Source of the DNA: Candidatus Poribacteria bacterium
GTDB lineage: Bacteria > Poribacteria > WGA-4E > PCPOR2b
Direction: 5' to 3'
Assembly (NCBI GenBank): GCA_027296925.1
Contig: JAPUIP010000733.1
Span: 1 to 31,001 of the forward strand
DNA: 31,001 bases
How positions within the stretch are numbered: the first letter of the stretch is position 1; the number at the start of each line of letters is the position of its first letter. A program made the position numbers and the translations under genes. The notes under the pieces were generated by a model. The model had not been told where the DNA came from. It saw nothing but the letters and a program-made list of their open reading frames with translations, and did no database searches. Below, piece by piece: positions 16,340-23,402 of the stretch.

Positions 16340-18070
16340 ATGCAACAAGATCTACGCCAAATGTACAAGGCCCTGCTTAAGCAGGAACATCGACCTCGCT
16401 TTAACTTCCGGAAGGAAAATAGGTTTGCATTGATCTATCCGGGCGCTTACCACTTGGGTATGTCAAGCCTGGGAATGCACGTGATTTATCATCTGCTCAA
16501 TCAGCGCGAGGATACTTCATGCGAACGTGCGTTCTTGCCTGAATCGCAGATACTCGATAAACTGAAGCAACGCCAAACGGCACTGTTTTCATTTGAAACG
16601 CAGACCCCGCTGAATCAATTTGATCTGCTTGGATTCTCGGTCTCATTTGAATCCGATTATGTCAACATTGCGACCACATTGGAGATGGCGAACCTCCAAC
16701 CACTTGCTACTGAGAGAGATGAGACCGCTCCGCTGGTCATAGCGGGGGGCATCAATATCTCCTACAACCCCGAACCCATTGCGGATTTCATTGATGTCTT
16801 CGTTGTCGGCGAAGCGGAAATCACCATTCAGTATTTGATGGATATTTTCGGGGAATGGAAGGCGAGTGGGGCGTCCAAAGAAGACCTGTTGCGTGAACTG
16901 GCAATTGTTCCCGGACTTTATGTCCCGCGTTTCTACGAGGTGGATTACCACGATGATGGTACGGTCAAAGAAATGCGGGCCAACGCACCGGTGCCCACAA
17001 GAATACACGCTGGCGTTGTGCCGAAACTGGATGATACTGAAACCTGCACTAAGATCTTCACGCCGAACACCGAGTTCTCTAGCGCCCATCTGATTGAGAT
17101 TGTACGTGGATGTGGGAGACAATGCCGCTTCTGCGTCGCTGACTACGCACGACGGTGGCCACGGCACCGGTCGGTGGAGCATACGTTGCAACTGGCTGAG
17201 CAAGCGCGAGGTATTACCGATCGCATCGGCCTGGTCGGCGCTTCGATTTCTGATCACCCGCAGATTGATGAGATTGCCACGGGTCTCGTGGAGAGAGGAT
17301 TCCGGATCTCCTGCGCCTCGCTTCGAGCGGAAACCGTTCGGCCGCCGCTGCTCGATGCGCTGGCTGAGAGCGAACAGGGCACAATCACGATTGCGCCGGA
17401 GGTTGCAACCGAGCATCTGCAACAGGTCGTCAATAAAGCCATTCCACGTGAACGGTTGTATTACGTCTTTGAAGAAGCGTTAAAGCGTGATATTCTTAAC
17501 CTCCGCCTTTACTTTCTCATTGGTGTTCCCTACGAAACCCAAGCCGATGTCCAAGCCATTGCCGATATGGCACAGGAAATGCGATCGATTGTGCTCCCCT
17601 ACGCAAAGCGATCCGGACGGGTGGCACGGATTCGCTTCACCATTTCGCCGATGGTCCCCAAACCGCATACCCCCTTTCAGTGGGTCGCGATGGAAGATCC
17701 AAAGACGATTTCTCGCAAACTTACATTTCTGAAGAAAGAGATCGGTCGTCTTGGGGGTATGAAAGTCTCCTCGGCGAGCGCCCGGCTTGCCTACCAGGAA
17801 GGCGTGTTCGCAAGAGGTGACCGACGACTGGGGCGGGTGATTTTGGATCTCTCCAGGGGGACATCATGGAAGGCTGCGTTCCGCGAGCATGGGCTGGACC
17901 CCGATTTTTATGCGCTTCGTCCACGCGCCCTCAGTGAGCTTCAGCCGTGGGCTCACCTCGACCTCAATGTCCAGCCCGAATATTTACGTCTCGAGCACAA
18001 TAAACATGAAAAAGGATTTACGACGAGTTCGTGTGATACCGCCGTCTGTAAGAAATGCGGTGCCTGCTAG
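16340..18070 (+). CDS. TIGR03960-like radical SAM protein with B12-binding-like domain
   Basis: The 576-residue protein has an N-terminal B12-binding-like domain (FALIYPGAYHLGMSSLG, FDLLGFSVSFE, NPEPIADFIDVFVVGEAE). A radical SAM core follows, with the iron-sulfur motif C258-x3-C262-x2-C265 in RGCGRQCRFC. A C-terminal tail carries four cysteines (C565, C570, C573, C576). This order and the phrase NPEPIADF match the TIGR03960 family, whose substrate is not known to me. The N-domain lacks the DxHxxG cobalamin-ligand motif, so B12 may bind base-off or not at all. It follows ftsZ by 24 bases on the same strand. No clear ribosome site precedes the ATG at 16340; an ATG at 16361 is also possible. 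Confidence 0.85.
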   Translation: MQQDLRQMYKALLKQEHRPRFNFRKENRFALIYPGAYHLGMSSLGMHVIYHLLNQREDTSCERAFLPESQILDKLKQRQTALFSFETQTPLNQFDLLGFSVSFESDYVNIATTLEMANLQPLATERDETAPLVIAGGINISYNPEPIADFIDVFVVGEAEITIQYLMDIFGEWKASGASKEDLLRELAIVPGLYVPRFYEVDYHDDGTVKEMRANAPVPTRIHAGVVPKLDDTETCTKIFTPNTEFSSAHLIEIVRGCGRQCRFCVADYARRWPRHRSVEHTLQLAEQARGITDRIGLVGASISDHPQIDEIATGLVERGFRISCASLRAETVRPPLLDALAESEQGTITIAPEVATEHLQQVVNKAIPRERLYYVFEEALKRDILNLRLYFLIGVPYETQADVQAIADMAQEMRSIVLPYAKRSGRVARIRFTISPMVPKPHTPFQWVAMEDPKTISRKLTFLKKEIGRLGGMKVSSASARLAYQEGVFARGDRRLGRVILDLSRGTSWKAAFREHGLDPDFYALRPRALSELQPWAHLDLNVQPEYLRLEHNKHEKGFTTSSCDTAVCKKCGAC

Positions 18071-18094
18071 TACAGCGTGGCGGAAGTTTTTAAC

Positions 18095-18347
18095 CAGTTA
18101 CTGTAGGAGCGGAATCCCCCTCGAAGACTCGGGATTTCACCCCTCGAGGACTCGGGACTTCGCTTTCCGCGACTGATTTCGTCCCTTCGGCGGAGTTTAT
18201 CCCTTCGACAGGCTCCCCTCGAAGCTTACCTCGAAGCTTACCTCGAAGCTCCCCTCGAAGCTCGGCACAGGCGCGACAGGCAGGGCAGGCTCTGAGCGAA
18301 GCCGAAGGGCTCAAGGGCAGGCTACAGGATTCGACTCCTACAACTGA
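18095..18347. mobile_element. MITE-like fold-back element with possible TAAC target duplication
   Basis: The ends form imperfect terminal inverted repeats. The left end has GTAGGAGCGGAATCC at 18103-18117; the right end, read on the other strand, has GTAGGAGTCGAATCC (13 of 15 match). TAAC occurs directly outside both ends (18091-18094 and 18348-18351). Inside are palindromic pieces of the 'CCTTCGACAGGCTC' kind and tandem copies of a short unit. There is no coding capacity. It lies between convergent genes, so insertion would be harmless. The boundaries are my reading. Confidence 0.5.
18217..18262. repeat. Four tandem copies of a 12-base unit
   Basis: The unit CCTCGAAGCTTA occurs at 18217 and 18229, and in shortened or altered form at 18241 and 18253. 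It lies inside the fold-back element and probably arose by slippage. Confidence 0.7.
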
Positions 18348-18422
18348 TAACGAATTTCTGCCGACATGTACTAGACAGATCCGGAAGTGGAGTTCTTGCT
18401 CCAATCCCCTCCTGCTGAATCG

Positions 18423-18938
18423 TCAATCGTTTAACGCCTTTCGCATTAACTGTCCTCGCAAAACGTAGTCATCCTTTCCAAACCGCATACGCTCCAGGTC
18501 TACCGGCGTTACATCCCTGCCGATTCGTGCAGGAACTCCCATTGCTAACGTTTCCGGTGGAATTTCCTGCCCCTCTCTCACAACGGCGCCGGCGGCGACA
18601 ATTGCCCGCTCGCCAATCTTTGCCCCACTGAGAATAACCGCCCCCATTGAAATCATCGCGCCGTCAGCCACAGTGCACCCGTGCACAATCGCGCCATGGC
18701 CAATCGTTACGTCGTTTCCGATGAGGCAGGGCAGGCCTGGATCGAGATGCACGATCGCGCCATCCTGAATGTTTGTACGCTTGCCAACTTCGATTCGCTC
18801 CAGATCCCCGCGCAACACACAATTGAACCACACACTCGATTCTTCGCCGATGGTGACATCACCGATGATCATCGCACCGTGTGCAATGAAGGCGGTCGGG
18901 TGGATTTTCGGTAGTATGTCTTGGTAAGCTATCTGCAT
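18423..18938 (-). CDS. Gamma-carbonic-anhydrase-like hexapeptide-repeat protein
   Basis: The 171-residue protein is built of left-handed beta-helix repeats (GDVTIGEESSVWFNCVLRGD, IGNDVTIGHGAIVHGC, AIVAAGAVV). Three histidines in the family's metal positions are present: H64 in GAIVH, H81 in IGHG and H86 in IVHG, with the 17- and 5-residue spacing of short gamma-class enzymes. Such trimers bind zinc or iron; some hydrate CO2 and others (PaaY/YrdA type) have no proven activity. The ATG at 18938 has GGAGG four bases upstream and is preferred over the longer frame from 19049. A promoter lies just upstream, divergent from the dehydrogenase gene. Confidence 0.9.
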   Translation of the reverse strand: MQIAYQDILPKIHPTAFIAHGAMIIGDVTIGEESSVWFNCVLRGDLERIEVGKRTNIQDGAIVHLDPGLPCLIGNDVTIGHGAIVHGCTVADGAMISMGAVILSGAKIGERAIVAAGAVVREGQEIPPETLAMGVPARIGRDVTPVDLERMRFGKDDYVLRGQLMRKALND

Positions 18939-18970
18939 TTTTCCTCCAAAGCTGATTGATAAGTTGGAAA

Positions 18971-18999
18971 ATTGTATCATGCTTCCATATGATGAACAA
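18971..18999 (-). promoter_or_regulatory. Promoter of the gamma-carbonic anhydrase gene
   Basis: On the minus strand TTGTTC (18999-18994) and TACAAT (18976-18971) are spaced by 17 bases. The -10 lies about 33 bases before the ATG. Confidence 0.5.
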
Positions 19000-19042
19000 G
19001 AAAATCTCTTCGTATTATTTCCCGGCAAGCTGGAGTTACAAA

Positions 19043-19071
19043 TTGACAACGAAAGCGGCTCATGCTACAAT
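19043..19071 (+). promoter_or_regulatory. Sigma70-type promoter of the short-chain dehydrogenase
   Basis: A perfect TTGACA (19043-19048) and TACAAT (19066-19071) are spaced by 17 bases. It lies 42 bases upstream of the ATG at 19114, which supports that start over the longer frame. Confidence 0.7.
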
Positions 19072-19113
19072 TGCAAACACTCGACTTCTCACCCTACCAT
19101 TCAGGAGAAAAAC

Positions 19114-19860
19114 ATGCAGTTAGCAAACAAAGTTGCTGTGATTACCGGCGGCTCGACCGGGATCGGTGCAGCATCAGCGATCCTTTACGCCCGCGCCGGT
19201 GCAAAGGTCGTCATCGGTGATGTGAACGTCGAAGATGGCGAAAAGACAGTCGCATCCATTCAATCAGAAGGCGGGGCCGCCCGATTTCTTCGGACCGATG
19301 TCGTTGTGGAGTCTGAGGTTGCAAACCTGATGAAAACCGCAGACGAGACGTTTGGTCGGCTTGATGTGCTGCTAACATGTGCCGGCGTTTTGCGAGGACC
19401 GCACATCCGGGTCGATCGGTTCGATGAAGCGATGTTCGAGTCCGTAATTGACGTGAATCTGAAGGGCACATTTCTATCGCTCAAGCATGCCGTGCCAATT
19501 ATGGAACGTAGCGGTGGCGGCGTCATCTTGTGCGTTGCGTCCGGCGCCGGTGTGCGCGGAGGGAGCTCATCCGTGCCATACGGTTCAAGCAAAGGTGGCG
19601 TCAACGGGCTCGTGATGACCGTCGATCCACAACTGTCCCCACTCAATATTCGGATACACACGATCTGCCCCGGCAGCATCGCAACTCCTCTGAAACTTGG
19701 GCAAATTGCTGAGTCCGCCGAACGCATGGGACAATCCCCCGAAGCGGCTGTCGAGCAAGCCCGTCAATCGTTAGGAGAACCGGAGGGCGTTGCGCGTGTG
19801 CTGACCTTCCTCGTCTCCGAAGATGCCTCGTATGTACGAGGTCCCATCTCCACACGGTGA
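19114..19860 (+). CDS. Short-chain dehydrogenase/reductase (SDR)
   Basis: The 248-residue protein is a classical SDR. It has the cofactor loop TGGSTGIG, an acidic residue after the second strand (IGDVN) that favours NAD, the catalytic Asn in VNLKGTF, Ser in CVASGAG and the pair Y-G-S-S-K. The NNAG motif is altered to TCAG. It ends in SYVRGPISTR, just before the stretch where relatives usually have a V-D-G-G motif, so the C-terminus is a few residues short. The ATG at 19114 has AGGAG seven bases upstream and a strong promoter before it. It is divergent from the carbonic anhydrase gene. The substrate is not predictable. Confidence 0.88.
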   Translation: MQLANKVAVITGGSTGIGAASAILYARAGAKVVIGDVNVEDGEKTVASIQSEGGAARFLRTDVVVESEVANLMKTADETFGRLDVLLTCAGVLRGPHIRVDRFDEAMFESVIDVNLKGTFLSLKHAVPIMERSGGGVILCVASGAGVRGGSSSVPYGSSKGGVNGLVMTVDPQLSPLNIRIHTICPGSIATPLKLGQIAESAERMGQSPEAAVEQARQSLGEPEGVARVLTFLVSEDASYVRGPISTR

Positions 19861-19890
19861 AAAGCCTTAACTGTCTGGCGTGTCTTGCTG

Positions 19891-19912
19891 GGGCGCACCT
19901 GCGTGTGCGCCC
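19891..19912. repeat. Perfect eight-base-pair hairpin after the dehydrogenase
   Basis: GGGCGCAC and GTGCGCCC pair around a six-base loop, 30 bases past the stop codon. There is no T-run, so it may be a dispersed palindromic repeat rather than a factor-independent terminator. Confidence 0.4.
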
Positions 19913-20008
19913 AAATATGGATAATCCCTCCTGTGCAACGACACACGCTGGGCTGTTGTTCACTTCAAGATGGATGCGACTTTTTCCGATCTGCGCACGC
20001 TGTGGCTG

Positions 20009-20030
20009 AGTGTGTGCTCATGAACACACT
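20009..20030. repeat. Hairpin with an 11-base direct repeat nearby
   Basis: AGTGTGT and ACACACT pair around an eight-base loop. TGAACACACTT occurs at 20021-20031 and again at 20066-20076. The function is unknown. Apart from this, the hairpin at 19891 and the fold-back element at 20117, I see nothing in 19861-20371. Confidence 0.35.
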
Positions 20031-20116
20031 TCTCCCAATTTTCCCTGCCTCCAGATGTGGTTCACTGAACACACTTTCCCTTTCCGATTGACGTCATTTT
20101 ACTCCCTGCTGCGTTC

Positions 20117-20248
20117 TAAGTAATTTTCAGGATTAAAGTTGTCATTCTGAGCAACGCGAAGAATCTCACGTTTGTTAGCAAGAAGAGACCCTTCGCCAAG
20201 CCTCAGGGTGACAGAACGAAGTGGTAGTTTGTTTTTGAAAATTACTTA
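20117..20248. mobile_element. 132-bp fold-back (MITE-like) element
   Basis: TAAGTAATTTTCA (20117-20129) is repeated exactly inverted as TGAAAATTACTTA (20236-20248). Inside is a second imperfect palindrome, GTCATTCTGAG with GCGAAG on the left against CTTCGC with CCTCAGGGTGAC on the right. This internal type is common in many bacterial genomes. The TA at each end could be a target duplication of the IS630/mariner kind. It carries no coding sequence. Confidence 0.6.
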
Positions 20249-20371
20249 ATACTATCCGGATCGCTCTTCATGTGGGATTCATGGTCCGGCACCATCCTTG
20301 CTTTGCATCGCGATTATTCAGCCGTTTTTGGTATTGGTCTGAAAAACAATCTGAGCAAGGAGGATAAAGCC

Positions 20372-21184
20372 GTGTTCGCTCGCATGTCACTTACAATCAC
20401 CATCTCCATCTTCTTAGCAGGACTCATCTGTTTTTTCATGTTTGGCTGTATTGATCCATCGGAAAATCGAACATCCATTCCCTTAACGAAACTCGCTGTA
20501 GTGTCTCCTTCGGAGGAGATGGCGCCTAGGCTTCCATCTGAATCTGAGCCGTCGAAATCATCCCAGCCTGAGGTTCAAATGTTAATGGCGGGGGAATTCC
20601 ACTGCGGCGACATTTCTGCACAATCCGGTGACATCTGGTTTGGACTGTACCCAACACAGGACGGATATGAATTAATCCCTGCACCGATTACTGTCGAGGC
20701 GATTTATGATCCGATAGTTGATGGGGAAGGGGAGATGACTGGTAAAAAAGTATCAGTGGTGGGGACTACGGAGCCGCTGTTTCTGGTGAAAGGATTGAAA
20801 ACACTGAAGCGGGGGCCGGTGAAGACATTATTGCCCGGGTCAGCCGGCTTGGCTCCGGGCAAATCGGCGAATTTTACATTTGATAACAGAGTCCGCTATC
20901 ACTTGGCTGCATTCGGTGAGAAGGATAACAGTTCAGGATTCAAGAACTACGAACTTGAGCTATTCCAAGGCGAATCGTCGCAGATAATCCTTTCATATCG
21001 TTCAACGAATGATGCCGTGCCATATCTGCTTTGGGCGGGAGATTTGGACAGAGATGGGCAATTAGACTTGCTCATTGATGCCACTAATCATTACGCTTTA
21101 TCCGCGCCGACGCTTTTTCTGTCATCAGCGGCTCAGGACAATCGCCTGTTAGCGCAGGTCGCTGCGTTGATGACTTTTTGCTGA
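20372..21184 (+). CDS. Predicted lipoprotein with FG-GAP-like C-terminal segment
   Basis: I chose the GTG at 20372 because AAGGAGG lies eight bases before it; the frame is open further up without a ribosome site. The 270-residue protein starts with a hydrophobic helix ending in a lipobox-like MFGC (Cys about residue 26), so it is likely a lipoprotein. A Pro/Ser/Glu-rich linker follows. The C-terminus has WAGDLDRDGQLDLLID, like a calcium-binding FG-GAP/VCBS repeat, and ends LFLSSAAQDNRLLAQVAALM-TFC. I have seen similar endings in unnamed proteins of other bacteria. It stands alone next to a fold-back element. The function is unknown. Confidence 0.65.
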   Translation: MFARMSLTITISIFLAGLICFFMFGCIDPSENRTSIPLTKLAVVSPSEEMAPRLPSESEPSKSSQPEVQMLMAGEFHCGDISAQSGDIWFGLYPTQDGYELIPAPITVEAIYDPIVDGEGEMTGKKVSVVGTTEPLFLVKGLKTLKRGPVKTLLPGSAGLAPGKSANFTFDNRVRYHLAAFGEKDNSSGFKNYELELFQGESSQIILSYRSTNDAVPYLLWAGDLDRDGQLDLLIDATNHYALSAPTLFLSSAAQDNRLLAQVAALMTFC

Positions 21185-21333
21185 TAGCAACGAACGGCTG
21201 CAAGTTTGTAGCGGATATGAGAAAATGTGATGACAGACAAATACAGAAAGAAGAGAACAGGCGGCAACAACCGGTATTTGAATCTTGGGCGACCGAGGCG
21301 GTGACATTATTGTGAGTCGAGTTACAGAAATTT

Positions 21334-21492
21334 TCACACAATATCATATTCAGCGGCTTGTCCGTAAATCTCGCTGGCAACCTTGAGCCGGCCAATGGCC
21401 CCCGCCCACCGGGGATTGCGGGATAAGCTGAGCATGGTTCCATACACGATGCCGCCACTGTCTAACTTTTCGCGTAAATCTGCACCGGCCAT
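21334..21492 (-). pseudogene. Short remnant resembling the N-terminus of an HpcH/HpaI-type aldolase
   Basis: A 52-codon frame starts at ATG 21492 with GAAGGAG about five bases upstream. Its first 35 residues (KLDSGGIVYGTMLSLSRNP, then RWAGAIGRL) resemble the start of HpcH/HpaI-type aldolases, which begin with an 'LRxGxxxxGTMLS' pattern. The last 18 residues (KVASEIYGQAAEYDIV and stop) do not fit the next part of that family. An internal deletion joining the two ends of a gene, or of two genes, would explain this. It lies 86 bases downstream of the DUF502 gene on the same strand. Confidence 0.4.
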
Positions 21493-21578
21493 TCTGTCTC
21501 CTTCATTTTTCGCGTTTGGGTACCGATACGGTGTGGAATAAGAATTTCCGACTATCTGATAACTCGTCTATTTCCAGT

Positions 21579-22223
21579 TCATTCGGACTTGGGCTCGATA
21601 TCAACCAGTCGCTGCAACTCACGTTGAATCATGAAGTTGTCAGGAGCAACGATTCCGCCGGAAACAAGCATCTTCATGGCGGTTTCAACCCTCATGTTCG
21701 TTTCATAGACGATCTCCGGATCACAGAAAAGAACAACCCCTGTTGTTGGATTTGGGCTTGTTGGCACAAAGACCGAAACGAGGGCAACGGAATTCCCTTC
21801 TTCGCGAACCTCGCCGGTAACAAAACCGATCAGACGTATCGACGATCCGGGGGTCTTAATCGCAACGGCTTTCTTTAATTTATTATGGTTTGATGGTGTC
21901 AAGACCATCTGCACGAGTTGCTTAACCGGCGCGTAAACTTCACGCACGATTGGAATCTTCGTTAAAATCCGTTCTCCTGCCCCGACCAACTTCCTTCCAA
22001 CAAAATTAGAGACAATTAACCCGACCAGGTAAACAAGCAGGATCGTCGCTAAGACCCCCATACCGATCCGATATCTTTCACCCAACACGCCCGTCATGAT
22101 TGGCGCAAACCAGCCGTCGATTGTTGTAAAAAGAAAACGCAATACAAAAAAAGTAACGCCTAGTGGGAACAGGGTTAGAACTCCCGTGAATAGCGTACTC
22201 TTGAAATGTCTTTTGAGCTCCAT
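21579..22223 (-). CDS. DUF502-family membrane protein
   Basis: The 214-residue protein has two N-terminal membrane helices (residues about 9-32 and 52-74). A soluble part follows with the DUF502 phrases KIPIVREVYAPVKQLVQ, GFVTGE and VFVPTSPNPTTGVVLF. The family is widespread but has no assigned function that I know of. The ATG at 22223 gives the usual family start (basic residues, then the first helix). The frame is open to a GTG at 22328, and neither has a good ribosome site. It lies about 200 bases from the EamA gene on the same strand. Confidence 0.82.
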   Translation of the reverse strand: MELKRHFKSTLFTGVLTLFPLGVTFFVLRFLFTTIDGWFAPIMTGVLGERYRIGMGVLATILLVYLVGLIVSNFVGRKLVGAGERILTKIPIVREVYAPVKQLVQMVLTPSNHNKLKKAVAIKTPGSSIRLIGFVTGEVREEGNSVALVSVFVPTSPNPTTGVVLFCDPEIVYETNMRVETAMKMLVSGGIVAPDNFMIQRELQRLVDIEPKSE

Positions 22224-22419
22224 CTTCAAATAAAGACCGGACCAACGTTGAATGTCTCTGCTCTGCCTTCGTTGGCGTCTACTCCATCCAATCTTCTCAG
22301 TAATTTTCCCCGTTACGTATGATAGCACACAACCGACGCATCGTCAACCACAACATTGCGTTGCACCGTTGAGGCGGATCGGTACGACGTAGAAGAGGCT
22401 GGCAGCGTTCAAACGGAGG

Positions 22420-23346
22420 CTATTTTTTTACACCTGGAGAACGATTGACCGTGTAGATACCAAGCGCAACCAGCGGTGCTCCGGTCGCAAGCCCAACGGT
22501 GATCGGTTCACCGAGCAGGAAGTGGCTGAGCGTAATGCCCCAGAGTGGGGTCGTGAAAAAGAGCACAGCGAGCCGGCTGGGGGAGTAATGTTTCAAAACG
22601 AGCGTCCACGCGACAAAACAGAATCCGGCGACGACCGCGCCCTGGTATAAAACAGCAAATAACGCCGGATAGGAAAAACCGTAACCCGCCTTTCCCTCGA
22701 GAATTCCACTGAGAATAAAAAAGACCGGCACGCCAAGAATCATCTGTGATGTCAACAGTCGATAAGAGTGGATATGCTGGACCAGACGCTTGGTCGCAAT
22801 CATCAGGAGTCCGAGTTGGAAACCACTAAAGAGCGCAAGCGCATCCCCGGCCAGATGTCCACTGGCTCCACCGGTGAGATTATCTCGAAACACGATGAGC
22901 ACCCCACCAAAGGCACAGACTAATCCGACCGCCTTCCAACGTGTCAGGCGATCTCCCGGCACGACGAAATGCGCGATGAGCACGACAAACAGTGGATAGG
23001 TATTAATCATGAGCGCCGCTCGCCCGGCGCGTGTCAGGCTTGTACCCCAGTTGAAGCAGACAATCTGGACTGTAAAGAGAGCCGAAATCCAGAATAGCGG
23101 CAAATACTCGCGCGGCTTAGGCTTGAGTGATACGCGGTTCACCAATGCCCAGATAGCAATCAGGAGCAGTGCGATCGCAAACCGTAGCCCCGCCGATGCA
23201 AGGGGGCCGAATTCTTGAAGCCCGATTTTGAGGGAAACGGCATTGCCGCCCCAGAGCATCGCCAAGAAAAGAACAAAGAGAATCACCCGGGAGGGGATAA
23301 AGTCTTCACTCGTTTTAGAGGCGTTCGGGGGCATGAAGTCCGCCAT
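22420..23346 (-). CDS. EamA-family (DMT superfamily) transporter
   Basis: This 308-residue protein has ten predicted membrane helices in two repeats of five, as in EamA/RhaT-type exporters and permeases of the drug/metabolite superfamily. Typical phrases are LFLAMLWGGNAVSLKIGL in the first helix, TRAGRAALMINTYPLFVVLIAH at the end of the first repeat, and FFTTPLWGITLSHFLLGEP in the second. The direction of transport and the substrate cannot be told. The start has no clear ribosome site; MADFMPP may begin at the second Met (23334). It follows the transferase-GGDEF gene by about 56 bases on the same strand and may be in the same transcript. Confidence 0.88.
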   Translation of the reverse strand: MADFMPPNASKTSEDFIPSRVILFVLFLAMLWGGNAVSLKIGLQEFGPLASAGLRFAIALLLIAIWALVNRVSLKPKPREYLPLFWISALFTVQIVCFNWGTSLTRAGRAALMINTYPLFVVLIAHFVVPGDRLTRWKAVGLVCAFGGVLIVFRDNLTGGASGHLAGDALALFSGFQLGLLMIATKRLVQHIHSYRLLTSQMILGVPVFFILSGILEGKAGYGFSYPALFAVLYQGAVVAGFCFVAWTLVLKHYSPSRLAVLFFTTPLWGITLSHFLLGEPITVGLATGAPLVALGIYTVNRSPGVKK

Positions 23347-23402
23347 TTCGGGTTATGGTCGGCGTTGCGGCCGAGAAGGGGAAAGCTGAGCTTCGGCTGG
23401 GG

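Noticed and set aside
16643..17422. 259-codon minus-strand frame
   Set aside because: It is antisense to the radical SAM gene and has no recognisable motifs.
18217..18262. Possible CRISPR-like repeats
   Set aside because: The 12-base units are directly tandem with no spacers and no cas genes are near.
18090..18404. Minus-strand reading frame with a repeated RGELRGKLRGKLRG segment
   Set aside because: It is produced by the tandem units of the fold-back element and has no start signal or codon pattern of a gene.
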